Shown one piece after another: positions 11,559-21,000 of a stretch of 64,000 nt of DNA. Position 1 is the stretch's first letter, and every line of letters starts with the position of its first letter. The position numbers were made by a program, and so were the translations under genes. This DNA is from Mytilisepta virgata (Eukaryota > Mollusca > Bivalvia > Mytilida > Mytilidae). The stretch lies in NCBI GenBank assembly GCA_028015205.1, contig CM051516.1:49356230-49420229 (forward strand). The letters run 5' to 3'. The notes beneath the pieces are model-generated. The model had not been told where the DNA came from, searched no databases, and saw only the letters and a list, made by a program, of their open reading frames with translations.

Positions 11559-13032
11559 AAAAAAATGTTTCTATATCAACATCTGGGTTTTGTTTTCGTG
11601 TATTTGAAAATTTGTGTAAAGTATTCCAAAAAGCTTTTGTGTTGGTTTTAGATAAGTTTCTCAATTCTGTTGCACATTTGTCTTTGTGTTGTGTATAGTT
11701 TATGTTAAGAGTTTTCCGATATTCTTTTGCGGTTTTATTTAATGTGGTTTTGTTATCACTGGATTTACATTTCGAGAATTTATTTCTTGCCTGGTTAAAA
11801 GCATTCCGTTTTTTCGAACATTCTTTATTGAACCAAGGCTTGTTATTACTATTTGTAGGTATTTTTTTCTTATTCTGTCCAAATGCAGATTTGGCAGTGT
11901 TTTTTAAAAGATTTCCAACTTTCGAAACAATGTCATCTAAAGTATCGGAATTTACCGTATCTATATTTAGGTTGTCCAATCTATTGTTTATAGTTTGAAT
12001 GACTTGATCCGTATCGGCTTCGAGCATTTGTTGAAACGTATGAGCTTTATTTGAATTCCACGTGACGAAATTGTCATTGTTTATAGTATTTGTGTTTACA
12101 ATTTCATGTGTATTGGGATTACTTTCACCAAAGCAAAAGGAAAATATTAACCTGTTATGACAGTCAGAGAACATAGGATCAAAATCAACAACTTGAAAAT
12201 CTGTAACTATATCAAAGACATAAGGTGATATAATAAAATAATCAATTAAAGAAGCATCTTTACATGTATTTTTACCAATATATTTATCTCGAAACAGTCT
12301 ACCATTTGCTATTAACAAGGAACACCTTTTACAAAACTCTATTAAATTAGTGCCATATTTATTTTTAGGAGTTTTATCTTGACTATATCGTTCTATAGGA
12401 ATACCAAGTTTTACTAGTCTATGATAAGCCAGTGCATTTTGGTTAAAGTGTTCATTTACATCAATGTCTAAAATATCAAATAGATTTTCATCTATAAGTG
12501 CAATATCACTTGTAATACCCGTTCGTGAATTAAAATCACCAACAAGTGCTATATTATCAGTGTTTTTTGAAAATTTAATCATTTCATTTTCAATATCAAG
12601 GAATGCCTCATCAGATGAATATTTTGAATTCTCTGGAGGTACATATACACACCCAAAAAGAAGATTACCTTTCAGACTAGAATCAATTGAAATATCTTTT
12701 GAAAATTCAATCCACTGAACAAATTCTGAATCAGATTTAAGAAATTGTATATATTTTGATAAAATTTCTTTAAAAATAACTACTATTCCCCCAGATTTTT
12801 TTTCAAATTTTTTTCTATGTTTTGCAAAATAACAAAATCCTTGGGGTAGTTTTAAATTGTCAAATTCATCTGTTTTAGTTTCTACAAATACAAGAATATC
12901 ATAAGATTTGATCAATAATTCAAAATCTGGGTTCAAAAGTTTAGATTTCAAACCGCAAACATTCAAAAAAGTAACATTTACTTTATTTATGTGATTTTGT
13001 TTATGTCCAATATTTTCGTCTGATGTGTTGTC
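11557..13032 (-). pseudogene. LINE ORF2, AP-endonuclease part
   Basis: The open frame runs from just after the TAG at 13033-13035 to a TGA at 11557-11559. Numbered from a TTG at 12966, APE motifs are NVCGLKS at 2-8, the metal-binding Glu in VETK (29), YVPPE near 108, GDFNSRTG at 143-150, SLIDYFIIS near 239-247, and a terminal SDCH (267-270) in place of canonical SDH. The domain would nick target DNA for RT priming. The conserved first strand of the endonuclease fold (KVNVTFLNVCG) lies upstream of any in-frame ATG; the first in-frame Met is near residue 129. An ATG start would therefore remove essential sequence, so translation must come from upstream. The stretch after residue 290 is a lower-complexity linker to RT. 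Confidence 0.88.
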
Positions 13033-13335
13033 CTAACTTTGACCAGGTTGTCCTAGAATTCCAGTAGGGGGATCTTCAGAATATTGTACGCCATCAACAT
13101 ATAACTTATCATACACAAGTTTGACATGGTGTTTCCTGCGTTTAAGCTCTTTCATTTTCGGAATAAGTTTTTTCCTCCGATCATATATTTCACGAGGGAA
13201 CTGCTGATATACGGAATATTGTGGTTTCAGTTTGAGTTTCTCAGCAGCCGCCACCCTGACCCTTTCATGATCTGCGTATCTAGCGAACCGTGCAATGATA
13301 CTTCGAAATTTACCATCCGGTCTTTCCCCCAACAC
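13033..13335 (-). pseudogene. LINE ORF1 C-terminal fragment
   Basis: About 100 residues are open from a TAA just upstream of 13335 to a TAG at 13033-13035. Features are a basic segment with RSIIARFARY, then QQFPREIYDRRKKLIPKMKE, then KLVYDKLYVDGVQY. This pattern matches the C-terminal RNA-binding domain of L1-type ORF1 proteins as carried by many molluscan LINEs (family recognition by eye). The N-terminal half is absent, so this is the truncation point of the element. It ends in frame with ORF2, only one stop codon away. Confidence 0.75.
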
Positions 13336-13490
13336 TTAAACAAGAGATTGAATGAACGAAATAGAAAGAGATAGATTAAGAAATAATACAGAAAGTACCA
13401 ATTTTTACTAAATAAATAAAACTAGATTTTTCACTAAATAAGTAAATGACTAAATAAAAGGTAAACAAACAAATAATAAAAATAAATATA
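13336..13490. other. AT-rich gap between two LINE fragments
   Basis: About 155 bp of AAATAAA-rich sequence separates the ORF1 truncation point from the 3' tail of the second LINE. No feature was recognised. Confidence 0.5.
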
Positions 13491-14930
13491 TAGAACTTTA
13501 TTTGCAAGAAATACACCTATAGGAGTCAATGCAATACAAACATGACATACAAAATTGACAGCAATACAAACAAAATGAACACGTACGTCAGCAATTATAA
13601 TTCAACATACAATAAAGTCGATGAACTTTGACCGATGTGGACCCTATTTTCGTAGTGCCAATGACTGCTTTATAAAGTCACAAACATGTGGTAAAAGGTC
13701 TAATTTAGGGTTTAATATTTGTTTGATATGTTCCAATTTATTGTTAATGTCAATATTTTGACTTAATTGAAGTTTTTGGAACAAAACTTGTCTAAGTTGT
13801 TTATTTATATTGCAGTAAAGGAAAAAGTGGTATTTGTCCTCAATTTCTCTACACACAGTACATAATCTATTTTGTCTCAAAATATTTTTATATCTCCCTA
13901 TCCTATTAAAGTATGGTCACTAACTCTAAATTTGGTAAAAAATTGTCTATTTTTAAAACTTGATTTTTTTAATAGATAGCTTTCCAGTTCAAATTTGGTC
14001 TTCATCTGTTTATATAAAAACAATTTGGGTTCATTGGTTAGGTTTGATAGCTTTAACATTATTTGTTCTTTATATGTATCTTCTACAATTTGTCTAATAG
14101 AACGTCTCAAATTATTTTTTTATATTATGAAAAGGTTTATCAAAATTTTCATAATCTGTTAGGTCTAGATCAAATTCTTCTAAAATTTTTATGGCATGTG
14201 TATACCAGGTGTACATGCCTTCATTATCTAAATTTTTGTTTATATGATATGCTTCTTTCAGCAAAGAATTAATTTTGTCAGAATTAAGTCTACATCATCA
14301 CTTGAATTTTAATAAAAGATTCAATAGGGAACCTTCCAAGTTCAGTTTTGGCAGCAATCTTGCATGCTGTTTTCTTCATTCCTAAGATGGATTTACAATA
14401 TCTGTTATGTATTTTTTTCATATGAAGACTTATCCGCCAGAGTTAAAGTATCACAGATATTTCCATTTCTGTTGGCTCTATCTTTCGCTCGAACTATGGG
14501 AAGATAATTCTCCATAAACCAAACTTCACAGTTATATAATAGAATTGGTCAAATATCAAAAAGTTTACCTGACAAATTAACAGGAAGAGATTGAAAGTTT
14601 GAAAAACGACTTCTAAGAGCAAAAAGAGTATTTAAGCCTTTCTTTGACAACTCGTGTATAGATCTTTTAAAAGTACCTTTAAAATCTATTATATTGTCTA
14701 AAAAATTATATTCTTTAGTTTCCTTTATTAATTGTTTTTTATAGAATATGGGGTGGAGAATTCTTATATATATCTGTTTTGAAATGTCAAGACTTTAGTT
14801 TTTGCAACATTTACAGTTAATTGCCAATTATTGCAATATGTTTCTAATTTGTCTAAAGCAGTTTGAAGACCTGTGTGTGTGTGTGTTAACAAGATCATCT
14901 GCAAATAAACACAGCGCAGTTTATGTTTGT
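13491..14930 (-). mobile_element. Decayed, 5'-truncated LINE fragment with RT remnants
   Basis: Minus strand. The fragment begins at the catalytic region: LFADDLV is readable at about 14888-14908. After a (TG)n run at 14871-14887, a shifted frame gives LQTALDKLETYCNNWQL and VNVAKTKV, typical post-YADD RT sequence. Further pieces include 13898-14110 and a terminal CCHC knuckle, C-X2-C-X7-H-X4-C, in the open frame 13644-13880. Several frame changes and stops break it, and the expanded dinucleotide run itself shifts the frame. It ends at CAAATAAAGTTCTA, matching the CCAATAAAGTTCTAA end of the neighbouring LINE, so the two are related families in the same orientation. Non-functional. Confidence 0.8.
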
Positions 14931-16512
14931 TAATTGCAGTATGCTCGGCTCTTTGTAAAGAATTATTTGTATAAAATGAAGCTTTATTCGAAACACTGTC
15001 CTAAGGCAACAAAACATTATCTGAGTTCATTTAACTACAAGGTGCGATACTGCAATATGCGGTTTTTAAAATGTGTGTTTTCATTTCATAAATTTTACAG
15101 TTCTGTTAAAATTTGTCTTATCTGGATTTTTGGTTAGTCTTTGGTTATATTGATTTTGTAAAGATTTTTTCACGAGCGTGCCTAAAGAAGGTTTGCCTAG
15201 AAATGTGCAATGTATGCAAAAATGAAGTAGCTAAATAAGAAATCAAAATCCTAGGCTGAGGAAAAATAAACGAAGGAAAACTACTGGCACAACTTGATTC
15301 TTGATTTTCAAAAAGCACACCTCAAGCAGAAGATATTGATGTGACTAAAAAAGGTTTAAAATATATGAATTATTTAAAAATTGATACGCATTGACGTATT
15401 AATCTATTTACAGTTTGTTGTACATGTATATCTTAAAGAGGCTACTAGAGTTATAGTCGAAAAAATAAATAATTGATGCGTAATAATAAGCTACTTAATT
15501 ATTTGATGTTTATATTTTTTTTCTACTTGAAAAGCAATAATCGAACAATCGATTTTATTTAATATATATTTTGTAAAAATAAGTTTGCATAATTTCAAAA
15601 TTATCGTTCCATGAAGCAATATCAGGGAACGCCCGGAAACTGTTGAAAGCATTCAAACGCCGTTCGAATTTAAATTACTTGAACAAGCTATAGCAAAGGT
15701 AAATACATTAAATTTCATCTCACAAGTTTTTATTTCTATCTGCTATTGTTTTTAAAATTTTTGAAAGTTTCCTAAAAACATTGTGATAAACAAAAATTTT
15801 GATTAACAATTGCTTTCTTCTATTTTAATTTTCTCCCTTTTTGTTGAGTTTCTTTGTATCCTTCTTCTTGTTTATGTCTGATATTAATGTGCCAAAGAAT
15901 GTGTTATATTCATACAATACCCAATATTATGTATGTACCTCTTGTGAAAGACTCTTCACTATTGAGATACAATAGGTTAGCGTAGAACATAAAATGACAC
16001 AGAAAATAAAGAGAAAAATATACTACTCAGTAAGGGTTGGAAGCTGTAATCCTTTTTACTGGTAAATTTCACAACAGTCCATAAGTAAAAATATGTATTT
16101 CTAATACCTGAGAGGCCGATTCCAAATTTTGCACTTTTTAAACAAAAGATAGAGTCAATGGGCTTTTCTTATATTTATCGACATTAATGAGCTTTCCCCG
16201 AAAAATGACGCACCGTACTTTCAGTTTCGTTATGAATTTCTGATATCTACATTGTATTACTGTCATATCAATTGTTTTAAAACAACAACCCCATTTACCT
16301 GTTTTTTTTTATTATTAAAAAAGAATAAGTCTCTGGAAACTTCAGTTCGTGGAATAAACAGTTGGAATTTTGGATTTCTAAATGTTTGCTGATTATATTT
16401 AAAATTTCATAGACAAAATTCCTGGAAGACAAGATCGTACAAAATAAGATAAGTTCATTCGGTCAGTTATGAATTGCATCCAACAACCAACTAATATGAC
16501 GATTCAAACTGA
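14931..16512. other. Gene-poor AT-rich stretch upstream of the mucin gene
   Basis: No supported coding gene. A candidate non-coding first exon (15590-15698) is listed separately. The open frame at 14934-15137 has no recognisable feature. Confidence 0.4.
15590..15698 (+). other. Candidate 5' untranslated first exon of the mucin gene (speculative)
   Basis: The coding first exon begins with a clear splice acceptor at 17951, so a non-coding exon must lie upstream. The best candidate I see is this slightly GC-richer island. It ends in a good donor (CAAAG before GTAAAT, with GT at 15699) and follows a TATA-like AATATATATT at 15561-15570. It would leave a 2.25-kb first intron. It contains its own ATG with a short frame. 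This is inference only; a cDNA 5' end would decide it. Confidence 0.2.
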
Positions 16513-16790
16513 TTAAGGGAACAACCGATTGATTTTTATGGAGGGGGGGGGGGGGGGGTCTAGGATCCAATTTGAAATGAAAAGGGCAGGACCTGGGTTT
16601 TGGTAAATTAAAAAGACAGGATTACTTTAGGACCTGTGTAAATCAGGAACTTTTTTGGTTTTTATGAAAATGAAAATTTAGGAAAATAGGGGCTGAATAA
16701 AATCCAGGACCAAAATTTCGACAAATAAAATAGGCAGGTTCAAACACTTGATCCTAGCCCACCATAAAAATCAAATGGTTGCTCCCTAAG
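16513..16790. mobile_element. MITE with about 30-bp terminal inverted repeats
   Basis: The left end reads TTAAGGGAACAACC then TTGATTTTTATGGAGG. The right end read in reverse complement is CTTAGGGAGCAACC then TTTGATTTTTATGGTGGG. Inside both lies a TCTAGGATC / GCTAGGATC pair. The interior has no coding capacity, and the left arm holds a run of 16 G (16543-16558). TTAA/CTTA edges could be a decayed TTAA target duplication (piggyBac-like), which is uncertain. The GGGAGCAACCATTTGATTT motif is one I associate with bivalve repeats. Confidence 0.75.
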
Positions 16791-17169
16791 ACAGTTCTTA
16801 AGTTATGAAAAATCCTTTTTGTAAACCGAGTTTTACAGCGTATTAAGTACAATAAAGATATCACAAGTTCTTGCTATAACTTGCCATGTATTGTTTCAAT
16901 TTGTTAAATGGATGTCGATTTTATATATTAATAAAGATAATTTTAAGCGATTTCAATCTGAGACTCTTTAGAGGTTTTTGAAAATTAAGAAATTTCAACA
17001 ATTACTTCTATGTTCATTGTTTTTCTTGGTGTCTCTCAGTGATAGCCATATGTACTGTAAATGTAATGTATATATCCTGCAGTTATCAAACAGATGATTC
17101 CAGGCTGTCCTAGACACTGTGGGGCAAACCTGATTATTATGCTTTGTTTTAATTTCATGTGCCACTTTA

Positions 17170-17326
17170 AATGAGAAACCAGAGTGAGTTATCTTTTCCT
17201 AACCAATGTAGATAAGGGAGATAATAAATTTGTCTCCCTTTTAGCCTCAGGACAAAAGGGAGAGAATTTAATTATCTCCCTTTCCTACATTAGTTAGGAA
17301 AAGATAACTCACTCTGGTTCCTCATT
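17170..17326. mobile_element. Fold-back MITE, near-perfect hairpin of about 157 bp
   Basis: The first 34 bases (17170-17203) pair with 17293-17326 with a single mismatch. Pairing continues inward less perfectly through AAGGGAGATAAT and GTCTCCCTTTT. The core carries GGGAGATAA / TTATCTCCC motifs typical of molluscan repeats. It lies just upstream of the coding exon, probably inside the first intron of the mucin gene. Confidence 0.8.
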
Positions 17327-17951
17327 AACATTGACAATTTTTTCAGTTGAAGGCTTGGTTGTTATTATATACATCATTGATAGAAAACGCAAAAAGTTTC
17401 TTTATTGTGATGGTAGTTAAACTGAAAGTACTTATGAAATTAGTTAGAAAAATTTCAGTAATTGTGGCCCCTGTGGTTTTATGTACATATACTGCAAGGT
17501 GTCTGATTGATTTTTCTGGATAAAGATTTAATTCCAGGTTGTGTGATTAGATAACAGAGTTTGTGTCCTGTCATTTTGTTTTTTTTTGTTGATCCGTTTG
17601 AAAGTGTGATTATTTGAAAAATATACTACACCTAAACTTTCAATACGGTGCTTTTTTATGAAACAGTCGCTTTAATGTTTCTGTATTAATGCTTATCAAT
17701 ATTGAAACTGACGAAAAATAAATAAAAATACAGTGATCTGTAAAAAATAACTAAAATCAGTCTGAATAACAATTAGTAAAACAGAAAACTGGATTTTCCT
17801 TCATCATCGCTTGCCCCGCCCGCCCGCCGTACATCGAAAAACAATGTCTTGCTTTTTTTGCTGTAGACATTTATTTATATATCCATAGGATAACGTAAAC
17901 TATAACCGACTCTATTTTTAAAATTTACTTATCATCTTGTTTCTTTTCCAG

Positions 17952-17999
17952 GAATTTTCGTAGACAAAAGAGCAATGATAATCCATTTAATTTCGTGAC
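17952..17999 (+). promoter_or_regulatory. 5' UTR part of the first coding exon, with a short uORF
   Basis: The segment starts at a strong acceptor (TTTCTTTTCCAG ending at 17951) and runs to the ATG at 18000. An upstream ATG at 17975 opens a 7-codon frame ending in TGA at 17996-17998, one base before the main ATG. Such a uORF could reduce initiation and would depend on reinitiation or leaky scanning. Its use is inferred. Confidence 0.5.
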
Positions 18000-18033
18000 A
18001 TGAAGTTTAAAGTATTGGGGTGTTTCTTAACGG
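18000..18033 (+). CDS. Mucin gene, coding exon 1 (first part of signal peptide)
   Basis: ATG AAG TTT starts the exon, which encodes MKFKVLGCFLT plus the first base of a Val codon. The donor is a full consensus (ACGG before GTAAGT, GT at 18034-18035), phase 1. Two Lys near the start and the following hydrophobic residues form the n- and h-regions of a signal peptide completed by the next exon. This start is chosen because it is the first ATG in the frame that joins correctly to exon 2. Confidence 0.85.
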
Positions 18034-21000
18034 GTAAGTAGCAATATTAAACACATATTTAAAAGCAGCATCTGTTAAAATTCTAAGATACGGAGAAAGA
18101 AACCAAAGAACAAAGATTAGGAATCCGGTGATTTGTTTCCAATAGAATCATTTATTTGCACCCTGTCGTCTAATATATCTTGTAAATCCTCCCCGGACAT
18201 TGGAGCCGACCAGTGTAAACGAAAGCAAAAAACCTCATGAATATGAATCCTTGTCTGTTTGTTTTGAGTTTCTGAATAACTTGTCAAAGCATGCGTCCTT
18301 ATTTCTGTATGATCAATTAAACAGAACTTGTTATAACGAAAAAAGCATAGAACGCCGAACTAAAACCAATAGGATCATTCCAACTGCAAGAGATAATTAA
18401 AACACTTATAGTGATTTTCTCATTTTCACCCCAAATATCCAAAAACTAAAAGTATACAGTTTTATTGTACTTTTCTAACATTTACCATTGGTACTATTAT
18501 TCTTCACTTAATCCGTATTTATAATGATTGTAATATAAGCTCTAGAATATTAAAATTAAGTTCAATGCTCATATTGACGATGAATTCACAAATTAAGCTT
18601 AAATTTTCCTTACATAAGCCAATATCTATATAATTTATTGGTTATTTGCATATTTTGCCGCTGAAAAATTTTAACAGCATTATGTACCAATATTAAAACA
18701 TTAAAAGTATAAATTTAAAAATTATTGATAAATATTCTTAAAAATTTACATATACTGTTTCTTATATTGAATTATTCTGATATAAAGATATAAATTAATT
18801 GGAGATAATTATGATTGATGGATGCCCAGTGTTTGATTTAAAAACATAAAATTCTATAACGTTTCTTAATTATTCAAAACACATTATATTTAATCACATT
18901 ATGTTTAATCATATAAGCGTATGATTCAAACTATACAGGCAGTCAAGACCGGTTTTTAACGATGTTCGCATACAAATTGCAATAAACACTTAATGGTAAG
19001 CACATAAAATAATGGTAGGTAGGGAATAATTTACAAACATAAATATATTTATATTTGGTGTTAGCTATTAAAGCACTGTTGTCTAGTTGTCTTCATTCAT
19101 CACCATACCCTTCTTTCCATATTATTAGAATGATCATTTAAAAGATTTTAGGTTTTTATGCAGGCTTAATAAAGTTACAGTATATTGTATCTTCGTTTTA
19201 AATAAATTTTCAGCATTATAGTACATGTAATTTTGTTTTTCTTTGTTTTGTAACAGTTTCATTATTATCAGATCGTTTTTTTTTCAGTGTTTACTTCAGA
19301 TGTTGTTTCACATCTATGACTTTTGCACCATTTTTGAAAATAACCAATCTTTCGTTTGCGCCATTTATAAAGGTGACCAGTATGACCAAGTAGTTATTTC
19401 TACGAATTTATAATGAAAATCTTTTATTCATTAATGTAGTTATGCAAAATATATGTTTATTCTAAGTTGAAATATTTCTGAATATAATAATAAAAAGTAC
19501 ACTTCTAAATAAACTTTGGTATGATAAATCTGCTATTCTAATAAATGGAACATTTCTTTCTGTTGTATCAACAAGTCTTGCAACTCCAAAATACATACTA
19601 GCAATTGCAAAACCTCTGTATGAAAATAACCATGTCTAATTATTTATAAATTATTTATTTAAAAAAATCAATAAATAATAATAACTAACTAGTTAGTGCA
19701 TGTAATTTGTCCGCTGTGAAAATGGCGCAAAAGAAAGACAAAAATGGCAGAAATGCAAAACGTCCGTTTTTTAGATTCGGTATTTTGTTTACCCAACCTT
19801 CTACTTTAGGTATAGAAATAACTTTTGACTTTGACTTTAAAAAAAAAAAAAAAATTCTGCTTAGAATTTATAGTATTTAAAATTTTTTATTTTTTATTAT
19901 TATTACAGTGTCAGCATTAACTAGTCTTGTTTTCGCATCAACCACAAGTACCACCGATGTCACCACAGCAGAAACAACAACAATTGTTGGAACAACAAGT
20001 CCAACCAACGGACAGACCACCACCACCAACATAATACCAACAACAAACAAAAGCACAACAGGTTTGTAACATCACTACTAACTGTTAATCGCATTGAATA
20101 TTGTAATTATCGCACGAGATTTTTGATGAATTTTGTTGGATAATTGACACTTTTGTTTCGGGGCTTTTTTTGTGCCATTCTAATGATACGAGCAGCTACT
20201 TGCGCACTACCCCTAGATCCAATGAATATTTTATCCGTATACATAAGAAAGAAACTTTACACGGTATTGAACTTTTAATAAATCATGGAGTTGAAGTACA
20301 TAGTTCAAAACTTTTCCTAGTAGTCTTGAAATCAAATGATGTTTTTAGAAGTACACGTATGCATTAAATTATCATTTAACGAAATTCGGTTGGTCGTTGC
20401 AAAAATGAATATTTTTCATTTTATAAATGATCCAAGATCATGAAGATATTGACATTTTTCTTACCCTTGGGATATTATTTTAATTTTCTTAGTCTTTATA
20501 ATTTTTTAATGCACAATGATTTATCTTTTTGTAGATTCATTAACATCATTTTTAACATCAACAAAATCAACACTTTCGTCTACTGAATCAACAGCAGGGG
20601 AAATAACTACATTAACAACAAAAGGTATGAAAAAAGAATTGTGTGAACGAATTTCTATTCATACAAAATCATGCTTATAAATTATTGCATGTGTGTCAGT
20701 CGTCTACTTAAATCACAGAAGGTTTTATCGTTTGCGAAACCTTTTCGGTAGGAAAGACTCCAAATTCTCCCACCTAAGATGGCAGTCATAAAAATAGGGC
20801 AATATACAGCCCTGTCGGGTTTTAAGACGCATCGTCTAATCAGACGCACCGTCGCACGCGATATTTGTTTGTAAACACACGCATGTGCTTTTATACTTCT
20901 GTCAACACAAAGTTCGTCTGCTGACAACAGATCGCTAAAAGGCGTGTTTTTTTAAATAATCACTTCTGTATAAAGCTATGAATTGAATAACATAAAGTTA

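Larger units (their letters stand above)
9356..13335 (-). mobile_element. 5'-truncated APE-type non-LTR retrotransposon (LINE)
   Basis: On the minus strand the order is an ORF1 C-terminal fragment (13033-13335), AP-endonuclease (about 11557-13032), reverse transcriptase with a C-terminal CCHC knuckle (9513-11558), a short 3' UTR, AATAAA, and a GTTCTAAGTTCTAA tail (9356-9369). This is the layout of CR1/Jockey-superfamily LINEs, but I cannot fix the clade by eye. The 5' part of ORF1 is missing, as expected from incomplete reverse transcription. Two lesions are visible: an in-frame TAG between ORF1 and ORF2, and a one-base frameshift between endonuclease and RT. The remaining frame is long and well preserved, so the insertion is fairly recent. 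No target-site duplication was identified. Confidence 0.9.

Noticed and set aside
20682..20927. 81-codon minus-strand open frame within an intron
   Set aside because: It lies in a GC-richer patch but has no recognisable domain and no promoter or splice context.
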